64,000 nucleotides of DNA, from contig CAYVUB010000009.1 in the NCBI GenBank assembly GCA_964454675.1, positions 18,923-82,922 of the forward strand, given 5' to 3'. Of this stretch, positions 34,041-43,561 are shown in pieces; the stretch's first letter is position 1, and the number at the start of each line of letters is the position of its first letter. The position numbers were made by a program, and so were the translations under genes. Source of the DNA: CAYVUB01 sp964454675. Lineage in GTDB: Bacteria > Bacteroidota > Bacteroidia > Flavobacteriales > Flavobacteriaceae. The notes under the pieces are model-generated. The model was given only the letters and a program-made list of their open reading frames with translations. It searched no databases and was not told the DNA's origin.

Positions 34041-34075
34041 AAAAAGCATTCCAATTATACGGGATGCTTTTTTTA
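34041..34075. terminator. Terminator after rplY
   Basis: AAAAAGCAT/ATGCTTTTT stem with an additional CC/GG pair, loop AATTATAC, and a long T tract. Pth begins ten bases later, so pth expression needs read-through or its own promoter. Confidence 0.75.
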
Positions 34076-34085
34076 TTTTTACAGG

Positions 34086-34721
34086 ATGTTGAAATTTTTT
34101 CGCCATTTATTTAAAAAAGAAACCGCTTTATTTGACAACAAAGAGCATAACCGTATGAAAAAATATTTGATTGTTGGCTTAGGCAACATAGGTACTGAAT
34201 ACGAAAACACCAGACACAATATAGGATTTAAAGTTTTGGATTACTTTGCTAAAAAAGAAGGGCTTACCTTTGAAACCAAAAAACTGGGCGATGTTACCCA
34301 ATTCAAATTTAAAGGACGCCAATTTGTTTTTTTAAAACCAAACACCTACATGAATTTAAGCGGAAAAGCGGTGCAATATTGGTTGACCCAGGAAAAAATC
34401 CCTGTTGAAAATTTATTGGTCATTACCGATGATTTGAATTTGCCCTTTGGAAGTATTCGTGTAAAAACCAAGGGCAGTGATGGTGGGCATAACGGTTTAA
34501 AAGACATTCAGGCAAAGCTACAAACCGTTAATTACAATCGTTTTAGGTTTGGCATAAGTGATGCATTCAGCAAAGGCAGACAAATTGATTATGTATTGGG
34601 CGAATGGAATGAAGAAGAGCTGTCAAAACTACCCGAACGCCTTGAAAAATCATCAGAAGTTATTCTTTCTTTTGGAATGGCAGGAATTACCAATACCATG
34701 AATACTTTTAACGGAAAATAA
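34086..34721 (+). CDS. pth: Peptidyl-tRNA hydrolase
   Basis: Releases tRNA from prematurely dropped peptidyl-tRNA. The catalytic His lies in NTRHNIGFKVLDYF. Other marks are KPNTYMNLSGKAV, DDLNLPFGSIRVK and GSDGGHNGLKDI. The 211-residue frame has a 23-residue N-terminal extension (MLKFFRHLFKKETALF) before MKKYLIVGLGNIG. Such extensions are seen in flavobacteria, but the start at 34155 remains possible. Confidence 0.95.
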   Translation: MLKFFRHLFKKETALFDNKEHNRMKKYLIVGLGNIGTEYENTRHNIGFKVLDYFAKKEGLTFETKKLGDVTQFKFKGRQFVFLKPNTYMNLSGKAVQYWLTQEKIPVENLLVITDDLNLPFGSIRVKTKGSDGGHNGLKDIQAKLQTVNYNRFRFGISDAFSKGRQIDYVLGEWNEEELSKLPERLEKSSEVILSFGMAGITNTMNTFNGK

Positions 34722-34751
34722 AAAAGGGAAATTAAAAAACTTCCCTTTTTC
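34720..34751. terminator. Bidirectional terminator
   Basis: AAAAAGGGAA and its complement around a 10-base A-rich loop, between convergent genes. Confidence 0.8.
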
Positions 34752-34771
34752 TATAACTATTTTGAGGATTA

Positions 34772-36811
34772 TTATTCTACAATAATTCGTTTGGTTACTT
34801 GCCCATTACCATCATTTACATTCACTAAATACATGCCAGATTGTACATTGTTTAGGTTGATAGTTTCGTTAAACTCAGGTGTGTTATTTAAGTAAACGTT
34901 GTTAAAAATCACGCGTCCTCTGACATCATAAATATCAATCTTAACATCTTTACCGGTTTTTGAATTAAACTTAACAGTAAACTCACCGTTGTTAGGATTA
35001 GGGTAAATTGCAAAACTATCTAATTCAAACTCACCAACAGACAAGCTTGGTAATACATTGATCAAATAGTCTTCTACCTCGGCATCATGCCCGTTTTCAC
35101 AAGAGGTTGGTTGTCCTTCTCCTTGAAACTTTGTTGTCACACGCATTACCGTAGTTCCTAAAACAGCATCTGCAGGAACCGTGATAGCCAATGGGGAATT
35201 GGCTGTTGGACCATTAGCCACACCTGTAGCATTACCCAATAAGTACTCTTCTCCCGGATCATCAAAACTGCAGTTCTGGTTCCAGTCAATCCAAACTTTA
35301 GTAATTACAGTATAAATAGCTCCATCTGTATTTACATTCACTGTTAAATTATATTCTTCATCTCTGTTAACATCGGTAGAAATTGAAGTGTAGTCACTAT
35401 AACCTGCTGAGCCTGAAGGATTATTTATAGTATTAAATACTACGAGCCTTACACCTGTCTGCCATTGTGTGGTTCCAACAGATGCACACGCATAATTTTT
35501 AGCGAGAACAACGTTTAAATTATTGGTCATTGAAGTCGAAGTTCCGGTAACATTGATTGTGTAATTACCTCCTGCAAGTGATTCAATATTGTTCAATGTC
35601 ATTGTAAATGTACCATCGGCAGTCATTGTCGTAGGGCTGAATGTCGCTGTTACACCTGCAGGTAAACCCGACGCAGAAAACGTTGTGGTTTCATTAAACC
35701 CTTCATAGGTTATATAATTAAAATTAAATACTGCCGAGGTTTCATTTGAAAATGCGCAAGCTTCAACCGGACTGTTTGTTGTTGTAATGCCAAACCCGGG
35801 ACCAAAGCTGCACTCGGTCACATTAGGCTTGAACTGTGCCTGTAATACTATATTCAAATAATTGGTTGAAACCACTGCCTGCCCTGCCGTAAACATATAC
35901 ATACAGGCATCATCAACATAATCCATATAGTTCATGGTTAATGCTCTTTCTGAAGGTAAGCAAGCAGGAATACTTCCCGCAGAAGGACAGCCTCCATTTG
36001 GCTGGGCAATATTCGGTGTATCAGCAATATCATCATCAGTCGCACATGATCCGGTAAATGTGTGATCTAAATTATAAAAATGCCCTAATTCATGGGTCAC
36101 TGTTCTTCCTAAGTTATAAGGAGCTCCGGGTGTAAAACCGGGACAGCCTGCACCTGAACCAAAAGCAAACGTATTCATTACTACAGATTGCCCGGCAGCT
36201 ATACTGCCCCCTAAAGGTGAATACCCTAAAGTGCCTCCTCCAAGAGGTTTTACCAAAAAGTTCATATAGCCAGCCCATCGGGAGTCGGTATCACCACCAT
36301 TCCCAAAATTCCAGCCTATGGTTACCGCGGGACCGCCTTCAACCAAATCTGCATCGGTATTTGCAGGGTGGTTTTGTGTCGCCAAACAAAAATAAATGTT
36401 GTTACTGCCCACATTTACTCCTGGATAATGAACACTTGCCGCACCCCAAAGTGCTATATCGGTATTGTTTGCCGTATAATCTGCATTCAAAATATCTATT
36501 TGGTTTTGAGCCAAAGCTTCCAGACAGGCTCTGTTGGTTTCATTACCGGTTGGAAAATGAACCGCAACCGGTATTATCAACGGGGTTGAACCTCCTCTAT
36601 ACCGGATATCATCATTCTTTAAAAGTTTTGCAACTTCGGCTTTAAACTGGTCTTGAAGTTCCTTGTGCTGTCTGGCAAATTCAGGGTCTTTTAGCTGTTC
36701 TTCCATATAGGCTTCCATGCCGCAAGTACGCTCTTGTGAGTATGAAACCCCATAAATCATCAAGATAAAAGCAATAACTATGCTTTTAAAAATTGTAATT
36801 TTTTTATTCAT
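34772..36811 (-). CDS. Secreted M43-like (pappalysin-type) metalloprotease with T9SS type A tail
   Basis: A 679-residue exported zinc protease. Signal peptide at 1-25 (SIVIAFILMIYGVSYSQ), a propeptide-like stretch, then the catalytic domain (about 75-320) with TVTHELGHFYNLDHTF and the Met-turn region LTMNYMDYVDDACMYMF. The zinc motif is HExxHxxNxxH, with Asn where M43 enzymes normally have Gly. Downstream are a beta-sandwich region and a GEVED-like domain (VWIDWNQNCSFDDPGEEYLLG, about 500-590). The C-terminal type A sorting domain is FAIYPNPNNGEFTV to YLVNVNDG, ending KRIIVE. It is likely a surface or released protease. It stands alone on the minus strand. Confidence 0.9.
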   Translation of the reverse strand: MNKKITIFKSIVIAFILMIYGVSYSQERTCGMEAYMEEQLKDPEFARQHKELQDQFKAEVAKLLKNDDIRYRGGSTPLIIPVAVHFPTGNETNRACLEALAQNQIDILNADYTANNTDIALWGAASVHYPGVNVGSNNIYFCLATQNHPANTDADLVEGGPAVTIGWNFGNGGDTDSRWAGYMNFLVKPLGGGTLGYSPLGGSIAAGQSVVMNTFAFGSGAGCPGFTPGAPYNLGRTVTHELGHFYNLDHTFTGSCATDDDIADTPNIAQPNGGCPSAGSIPACLPSERALTMNYMDYVDDACMYMFTAGQAVVSTNYLNIVLQAQFKPNVTECSFGPGFGITTTNSPVEACAFSNETSAVFNFNYITYEGFNETTTFSASGLPAGVTATFSPTTMTADGTFTMTLNNIESLAGGNYTINVTGTSTSMTNNLNVVLAKNYACASVGTTQWQTGVRLVVFNTINNPSGSAGYSDYTSISTDVNRDEEYNLTVNVNTDGAIYTVITKVWIDWNQNCSFDDPGEEYLLGNATGVANGPTANSPLAITVPADAVLGTTVMRVTTKFQGEGQPTSCENGHDAEVEDYLINVLPSLSVGEFELDSFAIYPNPNNGEFTVKFNSKTGKDVKIDIYDVRGRVIFNNVYLNNTPEFNETINLNNVQSGMYLVNVNDGNGQVTKRIIVE

Positions 36812-37161
36812 GCTTTCGTGAGTTATATTAATTTTTTAATTAAGAAACTATTTTTATCATTCAAATTTAAAATAAAACATTAATAATATTAACGTATTAT
36901 TAATAATTATTCTAATTTTTAAGACAACACAAAAAGTGTTATTGGTTAAATTTATTTGAAAAAAATCTAATAGAATTTTAATAAACAATCATTATGCTTA
37001 TGAAAATCAAATGTTTGCAATAATTTATTTTGACTTTCCCTATGTTTTCGTCAACCTGCCTTTTAACATAATCTTGAAATGTTAAAAAAACAATGTTATT
37101 GTGTAATTTTGCCACTATTCATTTATAAACACAGAAACCTTCAAATTCATTTTGAATGTGA
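36812..37161. other. AT-rich intergenic region between divergent genes
   Basis: 350 bases, very AT-rich, with no credible gene. It holds a TAATTTTG -7 element at 37104-37111 facing ribF. Nothing else was recognised; the protease promoter could not be placed. Confidence 0.5.
37104..37111 (+). promoter_or_regulatory. -7 element for ribF
   Basis: TAATTTTG matches TAnnTTTG, 50 bases upstream of the start codon at 37162. Confidence 0.45.
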
Positions 37162-38142
37162 ATGACCCTTTTTTCAAAAATGAAAAATAAATTTAACATT
37201 TTAGATTCATCCTCTCCTTCCATAGTAACCATAGGTACTTTTGACGGTGTGCATATTGGTCATCAAAAAATCATTAAAAAGCTTGTAAAAACCGCTAAAG
37301 AAAAGGATTTACAGTCTGTGGTGCTTACATTTTTTCCTCACCCAAAAATGGTAGTCCAAAAAGACTCTGGCATCAAGCTTTTAAATACTATTGACGAACG
37401 CAAAGAGACACTTCACGCATTGGGATTGGATACCCTTTATATTCAAGAGTTTACTAAAGAATTTTCAGAGTTGTCGGCACAGGAATTTGTAAAAACCCTG
37501 CTGGTTGACACCTTAAATGCCAAACATATCATTATTGGTTATGACCATCAATTTGGTAAAAACCGAAGCGGCACTATTGATGATTTAAAACACTTTGGGA
37601 AACACTACGGTTTTGAAGTTGAAGAAATTCCTGTTCAAGATATTGAAGATGTCGCTGTAAGTTCAACAAAAATAAGAAATGCCTTGTTAAACGGCGATAT
37701 AATCACTGCAAACAGCTATCTTGGACATCCCTATCTTTTAACCGGAACCGTAGTAAAAGGTAAAGAATTAGGACGAACCATCAATTTCCCAACCGCTAAT
37801 ATCGCCATTGAAGAATCCTACAAACTTATCCCAAAACAAGGTGCTTATGTGGTAAAAACAACTATTGATAACCTGCCTCACCGGCAGGCAGGCACTACCG
37901 TTTTTGGCATGATGAATATTGGCACCAATCCTACGGTTAACGGCACAAAGCAAACCATTGAGGTACATTTATTGGATTTTAATGCCGATATTTATGGTAC
38001 AACTTTAAAAGTTGAAATACTACAGAGGCTTCGGGATGAACAACGTTTTGAAAGTATTGAAGCCCTAAAAGAACAATTAAAAAAAGATGAAAGTAACACA
38101 AGGAATTTTATAAAATTGCACAATGACCAAATTCCTTTTTAA
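37162..38142 (+). CDS. ribF: Bifunctional riboflavin kinase/FAD synthetase
   Basis: A 326-residue enzyme making FMN and FAD from riboflavin. The N-terminal FMN adenylyltransferase domain shows TIGTFDGVHIGHQKII (nucleotide site) and IIGYDHQFGKNRSG. The C-terminal flavokinase domain shows GRTINFPTANIAIEES and MMNIGTNPTV. An alternative start at 37180 would drop MTLFSK. Odd feature: between the two conserved kinase strands the protein carries NLPHRQAGT, encoded by a copy of the CCTGCCGGCAGG palindromic repeat read in frame. The 3' end overlaps the next gene by 20 bases. Confidence 0.95.
   Translation: MTLFSKMKNKFNILDSSSPSIVTIGTFDGVHIGHQKIIKKLVKTAKEKDLQSVVLTFFPHPKMVVQKDSGIKLLNTIDERKETLHALGLDTLYIQEFTKEFSELSAQEFVKTLLVDTLNAKHIIIGYDHQFGKNRSGTIDDLKHFGKHYGFEVEEIPVQDIEDVAVSSTKIRNALLNGDIITANSYLGHPYLLTGTVVKGKELGRTINFPTANIAIEESYKLIPKQGAYVVKTTIDNLPHRQAGTTVFGMMNIGTNPTVNGTKQTIEVHLLDFNADIYGTTLKVEILQRLRDEQRFESIEALKEQLKKDESNTRNFIKLHNDQIPF
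37872..37893. repeat. Palindromic repeat inside ribF
   Basis: CCTGCCTCACCGGCAGGCAG, a variant of the perfect palindrome at 49003-49020, inserted in frame within the flavokinase coding region. Confidence 0.75.
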
Positions 38143-39448
38143 ACATATAGACAACAGTGCACTTATAGTTTTCCGGATTATTTTTGGTTTGCTTATTTTT
38201 TTGGAAAGTGTTGGCGCCATTTTTACGGGCTGGGTTAGGCGAACGCTCGTTGAACCGCAATTTACCTTTTCATTTATCGGGTTTGAATGGCTGCAACCTT
38301 TGCCCGGCAACTGGATGTACATATATTATGTTGTCATGGGAATTTTTGGGTTGTTTGTCATGATTGGTTACAAATACCGGTGGAGCATGATTGCTTTTAC
38401 GCTTATGTGGACGGCAACATATCTTATGCAAAAAACGGCCTATAACAATCATTACTATTTATTGATGTTGTTAAGTGCTATTATGGTTGTGCAACCGGCC
38501 CATAAATATCTGTCCGTTGATGCCAAATTAAATCCAAAAATAAAAAGCATTTCCATGCCGCAATGGTGCGCTTGGGTGTTCATTTTACAGATGTTTATTG
38601 TCTATACCTACGGTGCGATTGCCAAAATATACCCTGATTGGTTAGATACATCTGTGATGGAATTATTGATGAAAGGAAAAGCTAATTATGCTATTGTAGG
38701 TAATATACTTCAAGAGAAATGGATGCATTACTTTCTCACCTATGGTGGCATTTTGTTTGATGGCTTCATTATTCCATTATTACTTTGGAAACCTACACGC
38801 AAACTTGCTTTTTTTGCTTCTATATTTTTTCATCTTTTTAACTCATTTGTGTTTCAAGTGGGCATTTTCCCATATTTATCGCTTGCATTTACGCTATTCT
38901 TTTTTTCAAGCAAAACCATTCACAGTATATTTTTAAAAAAGAAACCATATTATGATGCAAATGAGGTAATTATCCCTAATTACAAAACACCTTTTTTAAT
39001 AATTTTCGGAATATATTTTATAGTACAAATTGGATTGCCGTTACGTCATTGGTTTTTTAAAGACAACGTGTTATGGACCGAAGAAGGCCACAGAATGTCT
39101 TGGCGAATGATGTTGCGCACCAAAAGCGGTAGCACGTCATTCAAAGTCGTAGATGCCAAAACCAATAGAGAAATCCCGATACAAATGCGCAATTTTCTCA
39201 GTAAAAAACAATTGCGAACGGTCACTTCCAAACCTGATGTCATTTGGCAATTTGCCCAACATTTAAAAAAAACCTTTGCAGAACAAAACCAAGACGTTAA
39301 AGTCTATGCGCATTCGTATGTGCGAGTCAATGGACGCGAACTAAAACAGCTTATTGACCCTGATGTAGATTTGTCCAACGTGAAATGGGAACATTTTAAA
39401 CACAGTGATTGGATATTGCCGTTTGAACAGGAAAAAATCAAAAATTAA
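38123..39448 (+). CDS. HTTM domain protein, vitamin K-dependent gamma-carboxylase-like
   Basis: A 441-residue polytopic membrane protein related to vitamin K-dependent gamma-glutamyl carboxylase. HTTM-like features are DNSALIVFRIIFGLLIFLES, FTLMWTATYLMQKTAYNNHYYLLMLLSAI, WCAWVFILQMFIVYTYGAIAKIYPDWL, and a large C-terminal lumenal-like portion with GHRMSWRMMLRTKSG. About seven helices are predicted. Bacterial members have no proven substrate. The start overlaps ribF by 20 bases, indicating co-expression. Confidence 0.85.
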   Translation: MTKFLFKHIDNSALIVFRIIFGLLIFLESVGAIFTGWVRRTLVEPQFTFSFIGFEWLQPLPGNWMYIYYVVMGIFGLFVMIGYKYRWSMIAFTLMWTATYLMQKTAYNNHYYLLMLLSAIMVVQPAHKYLSVDAKLNPKIKSISMPQWCAWVFILQMFIVYTYGAIAKIYPDWLDTSVMELLMKGKANYAIVGNILQEKWMHYFLTYGGILFDGFIIPLLLWKPTRKLAFFASIFFHLFNSFVFQVGIFPYLSLAFTLFFFSSKTIHSIFLKKKPYYDANEVIIPNYKTPFLIIFGIYFIVQIGLPLRHWFFKDNVLWTEEGHRMSWRMMLRTKSGSTSFKVVDAKTNREIPIQMRNFLSKKQLRTVTSKPDVIWQFAQHLKKTFAEQNQDVKVYAHSYVRVNGRELKQLIDPDVDLSNVKWEHFKHSDWILPFEQEKIKN

Positions 39449-39469
39449 AACCGTTGTAGTTTAAAAACT

Positions 39470-41467
39470 CTATTTCTTAGTAAATTTCACAAATGTTACA
39501 TTTTGCTCTTCAACTGATAATCTCAAAATATACATCCCAGAAGACAAGTAAGAAACAGTAATGGTTTCGCGCGGTGAAGCAGAAGTTTTAGAATACACCA
39601 ACTGCCCTATCAAATTATAAATAGCAACCGATGTTTTGTTTTTTAAATTGGTTATCTGTATAACATCATCTGCAGGATTAGGAAACACCAAAACAGTATT
39701 GTTTCTGTCAGGGTCGTCAACTCCCATTGGGTTGCTGCTGTATTCAGACGTTATGTAACTGCAATTGCAATCGTCTTTAAACGTTACGGTATATACCGCT
39801 GGTTCTGAATCATTAAGTTCCCAATAGACATGCGTAGCATCTGGCAGTTCTATACCGTCTTTTACCCATTGATAACCAGAAAAATTAAAAGGTGCATACA
39901 GCACATTATCAACTTCAATAATTGAAAATTCATCGTGCAGGCAATGATCAAAATTGATTTTTCCTATAAACCCCGAAACGCTTCCCAGCTCTTTAGTTTC
40001 TTTATATGCACCGCTTGTGGCAAGGCCGTCTATATTTGTAAACCCTGTGATATAAAAGTTATTGTTTCCTATAGGGCTGATGCTGTTGATGCCTTCATCA
40101 AACGGCTTGCTCCAGTTGAGGTTACCTGTGGTATCTAATGATGCTACAAACCCTTTTTTATTACCTGTATGTGGTGTATAACCACATTCGTTGGTATCAA
40201 AATAAAAATCGGTGCTGTCTGTACCTCCTGCTATTTGCAGTTCTTCGCTGCCATAACTGCCGGTAACGATTAGGGAATTAGTAAACCCTACCATAGTGTT
40301 TAAACCGTTTACGTAATTTAAATCTCTTCCGTTACCACCAATATAGGTCCCCCATTGCTTCTGTCCCAATTGGTTGTATTTCAATAAAATCAAATCAAAT
40401 TGCTCACCTCCGTAAGACGGACTGTAAGTTCCCGAAGTACCCAAATCAGTACTGCCTGCCCTGCCATAGATAAATACATTTTCTTCGCCTGTAAGCTCGT
40501 GGGTTGTGGTTTTTATATCAGAAAACCTATCAAAAATACCATTCCCACCCAAATAGGTACTCCATATCCTGTTGCCCGAAGTGTCAAACTTTGCCAAAAA
40601 ACCTATGGAATAGTCCATTGTGGTATCGTGGGTATCTATTTCGGCACCGGGCGAAGCTATGTTTGTCCCACTTCGTGTACTGCCGCAAACGTACAAGTAG
40701 CCTTGTTGACTAAGGGTAATGTTAGAAACGTGTTCTGAATTTTCACCTCCCAGATACGTACACCATAGCCTATTGCCCGAGGCATCAAACTTGGCAATAA
40801 ACCCGTCGGTTATCCCGCCAAAATAATCGGGCTGAAACGTGCCTGCCGTACCCAGCTCCGGGTATGTTGCCGTACCTGCCATATAAATGTCATTGGTTGC
40901 AGGGTCTATGGTAAGTCCGGAATATAAAGTATTACCGCCCAAACCAAAATAAGTACTCCACAGCAAAATGCCATCGGGTGAAAATTTTGCCAGGAAATTA
41001 TTAGGGTTGGTATCTCCGGGTTCCCATACCGTAAACTCCTGGAACGCTCCCGGGGTTGTGATGTTGGTATGTCCTTGGTTGGTGCCTGTAAGGATAATGT
41101 TGCCGTTGGTATCCAATACCATATTATGTACATTGTCCTCACTATTGCTCCCGTAGTATGTGCTCCAAATCAAGTTACCCGAGGCATCCCATTTGGACAA
41201 AAACATATCGCGTTTTGCATAATCCGGGTTGTTTTCCGCATCAAAAAAGGTTTCTTGGTGCGCACCCGGTGTGGCTATCCCAAGCGTATCGCTAGTGGCG
41301 CCTGCTACATAAATATAATTGTTAATACTGTCATATAGTATATGCATTGGTCGTGTAGAACTATAGTTGTTGCTCTGCACTCCGTAATAAGTAAGCCAGT
41401 CAAGACTGGTTTGTCCAAGCATATTCAGAGAAAATAAAAAGAATAATAATAGGGTAAGAAACTTCAT
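39470..41467 (-). CDS. SBBP-repeat surface protein with T9SS type A sorting domain
   Basis: A 665-residue exported protein. A signal peptide (about 1-18, LLLFFLFSLNMLGQ) precedes at least five beta-propeller-like SBBP repeats marked by W-S/C/G-T-Y-x-G-G (LIWSTYYGSN, LLWSTYFGLGG, RLWCTYLGGEN, RIWSTYLGGNG, KQWGTYIGGNG). The C-terminus has the type A sorting signal (VFPNPADDVIQIT, VAIYNLIGQLVYS, SGMYILRLS). Such proteins are secreted and anchored to the surface. Partner and function are unknown. It is transcribed alone. Confidence 0.88.
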   Translation of the reverse strand: MKFLTLLLFFLFSLNMLGQTSLDWLTYYGVQSNNYSSTRPMHILYDSINNYIYVAGATSDTLGIATPGAHQETFFDAENNPDYAKRDMFLSKWDASGNLIWSTYYGSNSEDNVHNMVLDTNGNIILTGTNQGHTNITTPGAFQEFTVWEPGDTNPNNFLAKFSPDGILLWSTYFGLGGNTLYSGLTIDPATNDIYMAGTATYPELGTAGTFQPDYFGGITDGFIAKFDASGNRLWCTYLGGENSEHVSNITLSQQGYLYVCGSTRSGTNIASPGAEIDTHDTTMDYSIGFLAKFDTSGNRIWSTYLGGNGIFDRFSDIKTTTHELTGEENVFIYGRAGSTDLGTSGTYSPSYGGEQFDLILLKYNQLGQKQWGTYIGGNGRDLNYVNGLNTMVGFTNSLIVTGSYGSEELQIAGGTDSTDFYFDTNECGYTPHTGNKKGFVASLDTTGNLNWSKPFDEGINSISPIGNNNFYITGFTNIDGLATSGAYKETKELGSVSGFIGKINFDHCLHDEFSIIEVDNVLYAPFNFSGYQWVKDGIELPDATHVYWELNDSEPAVYTVTFKDDCNCSYITSEYSSNPMGVDDPDRNNTVLVFPNPADDVIQITNLKNKTSVAIYNLIGQLVYSKTSASPRETITVSYLSSGMYILRLSVEEQNVTFVKFTKK

Positions 41468-41515
41468 TATTTTAAATAATTTTTATAAATTTAAGAAACT
41501 AAAACAATTATCCTT

Positions 41516-41874
41516 ATGAAAAACCTATTTTAACATTGGTATTTGTAATGGCTGCAGCCATTGCCTATGCAAACAGCTTAACTGTGGTCAATACTACAGG
41601 GTGTACTTATACAATCCATACAGATGGCGGGTGGTTTAATATTAATCCTTATTCTTCTGAATATAAAGCGAATCCTTATGTTATCGGAAATGGGACTCCT
41701 GCGGACGGGGACTTTCACGTTGTAAAAGTGGTGCTTGACTCTGACACTATTGATGTTACGGAGTATGGTCCTTATATAAACACCAGTCCTTCGGGTCATG
41801 CGTGTAAAGGTGGTTTGCCTTTTAATATTATGTGGAGTTGGGCAGGACCCGATGTTATCGTGACAATTTATTAG
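41516..41874 (+). pseudogene. Small secreted protein, apparent -1 frameshift in signal peptide
   Basis: The ATG at 41516 opens ATGAAAAACC and stops after five codons. Adding one A to the five-A run gives MKKPILTLVFVMAAAIAYANS, a perfect Sec signal peptide running into the 112-residue open frame that currently lacks a start better than TTG at 41536. The mature part (NSLTVVNTTGCTYTIHTDGGW) has two Cys and ends WAGPDVIVTIY. No family was recognised. The defect may be a sequencing error, a real mutation or a phase-variable tract. The restored protein is about 119 residues. Confidence 0.7.
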
Positions 41875-42023
41875 GGTTTAAAGTAAAAGATACACCGTCA
41901 CAAGGATCTTTTTAAAAAAACAAAAGACCCTTGCTTGTTTTTATTCATACGCAGGTTTACAACAAAAACCCAAAAACTCCGCTACATTTTGCTTTCTGTT
42001 TAAGTTCATTATAAAAAACTTCC

Positions 42024-42031
42024 TATTTTTG
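42024..42031 (+). promoter_or_regulatory. -7 element upstream of serS
   Basis: TATTTTTG matches TAnnTTTG, 125 bases before the serS ATG, implying a long leader. The leader holds a short direct repeat of GTGAATGCTT. Confidence 0.4.
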
Positions 42032-42156
42032 CCACTCCAAATTGTGTTTCACTTTGCGTTAAGAATTACTCGTGAATGCTTAGTTTGTTAAATATGTGCT
42101 TGTGAATGCTTCGCATTTGCAGCGGAAGTTGAAAAAGTTAGTTCAAAAAATAAATT

Positions 42157-43425
42157 ATGTTACAAGTACCATACATTAGAGACCATAGAGATGCCGTGAT
42201 TAAAGGCTTGGCAAAACGAAATCTGGATGCCGCAGCTATGATTGATGAAGTAATTGCGTTGGATGAAAACAGACGTCGATTGCAAACGCAACTGGATAAT
42301 ATACTGGCAGAATCCAACACCTTATCAAAGGATATTGGTATTTTATACAAAGCCGGCGAAACGGCAAAAGCAAACATTTTAAAGGAAAAAACGGCACAAC
42401 TTAAAGAGCTTTCAAAAACACTTGGTGATGATCTTAATACCGCTGTTGAAAGCTTAAACCAGTTACTGTATAAAATTCCAAATGTTCCCGCAGGTATTGT
42501 TCCCAACGGTACAACCGCCGATGATAACGAAGAAGTTTACAGAGCCGGCGATATTCCGGTGTTACACGCTAATGCGCAACCGCATTGGGAATTGGCAAAA
42601 AAATACGACATCATAGATTTTGAATTAGGCAATAAAATTACCGGCGCAGGATTTCCGGTGTATAAAGGAAAAGGCGCAAGATTACAACGTGCATTGATTG
42701 CCTATTTTTTGGATAAAAACACGGCTGCCGGTTATACCGAATACCAATTACCACATTTGGTAAATGAAGCCTCAGGGTTTGGAACCGGACAATTACCCGA
42801 CAAAGAAGGACAAATGTACCACGTGACCGAAGATAATTTGTATTTGATTCCAACGGCTGAAGTTCCGGGAACCAACATTTTTAGAGATGTATTACTTAAT
42901 GAAAGTGATTTGCCTATTGGCATTACTGGTTACACACCATGTTTTCGTCGTGAAGCCGGAAGTTATGGTGCTCATGTAAGAGGCTTGAACCGTTTGCATC
43001 AGTTTGATAAAGTTGAAATTTTACGCATTGAGCATCCAAGCCGTTCATACAAAGCTTTGGATGGCATGGTAGAACATGTGAAAACCATATTGGATGAATT
43101 GAAATTACCATACCGCATTTTACGTCTTTGTGGTGGCGATATGGGTTTTACTTCTGCCCTAACATACGATTTTGAAGTGTTTTCAACAGCACAAGACCGT
43201 TGGCTGGAAATTTCATCGGTGTCAAATTTTGAAACCTTTCAAGCGAATAGATTGAAATTGCGCTTTAAAAATGCCGATGGTAAAAATGAACTGGCACATA
43301 CGCTCAACGGAAGCTCGCTTGCATTACCACGTGTTTTGGCAGGTATTTTAGAAAACTACCAAACCGAAAACGGCATCAAAATCCCTGAGGTTTTAGTACC
43401 TTATACTGGATTTGATAAAATATAG
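42157..43425 (+). CDS. serS: Serine--tRNA ligase
   Basis: A 422-residue class II synthetase charging tRNA-Ser. The N-terminal coiled-coil arm (about 28-108, ALDENRRRLQTQLDNILAES) contacts the long variable arm of the tRNA. Core motifs are the motif 2 region TPCFRREAGSYGAHVRGLNR, the serine pocket TAEVPGTN, SSVSNFETFQANR, and motif 3 NGSSLALPRVLAGILEN. It is monocistronic, followed by an intrinsic terminator. Confidence 0.97.
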   Translation: MLQVPYIRDHRDAVIKGLAKRNLDAAAMIDEVIALDENRRRLQTQLDNILAESNTLSKDIGILYKAGETAKANILKEKTAQLKELSKTLGDDLNTAVESLNQLLYKIPNVPAGIVPNGTTADDNEEVYRAGDIPVLHANAQPHWELAKKYDIIDFELGNKITGAGFPVYKGKGARLQRALIAYFLDKNTAAGYTEYQLPHLVNEASGFGTGQLPDKEGQMYHVTEDNLYLIPTAEVPGTNIFRDVLLNESDLPIGITGYTPCFRREAGSYGAHVRGLNRLHQFDKVEILRIEHPSRSYKALDGMVEHVKTILDELKLPYRILRLCGGDMGFTSALTYDFEVFSTAQDRWLEISSVSNFETFQANRLKLRFKNADGKNELAHTLNGSSLALPRVLAGILENYQTENGIKIPEVLVPYTGFDKI

Positions 43426-43457
43426 ATTTGTAGGAATTTTACTATAATTAAACGTTT

Positions 43458-43499
43458 AAATGCTAAAAAATAACGTTATTCAACGATTTTTTAGCATTT
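43458..43499 (+). terminator. Terminator after serS
   Basis: AAATGCTAAAAAAT and its complement around a 14-base loop, then a T-rich run. Confidence 0.75.
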
Positions 43500-43561
43500 T
43501 CTTTTGTTTTTTCGTTTTAAATACTGAAGTTAGTACAAGTAATAAGAAAAGCCCCCGACTT

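Noticed and set aside
42100..42156. T-box or other tRNA-sensing leader before serS
   Set aside because: No T-box consensus or specifier stem; T-boxes are not typical of Bacteroidetes.
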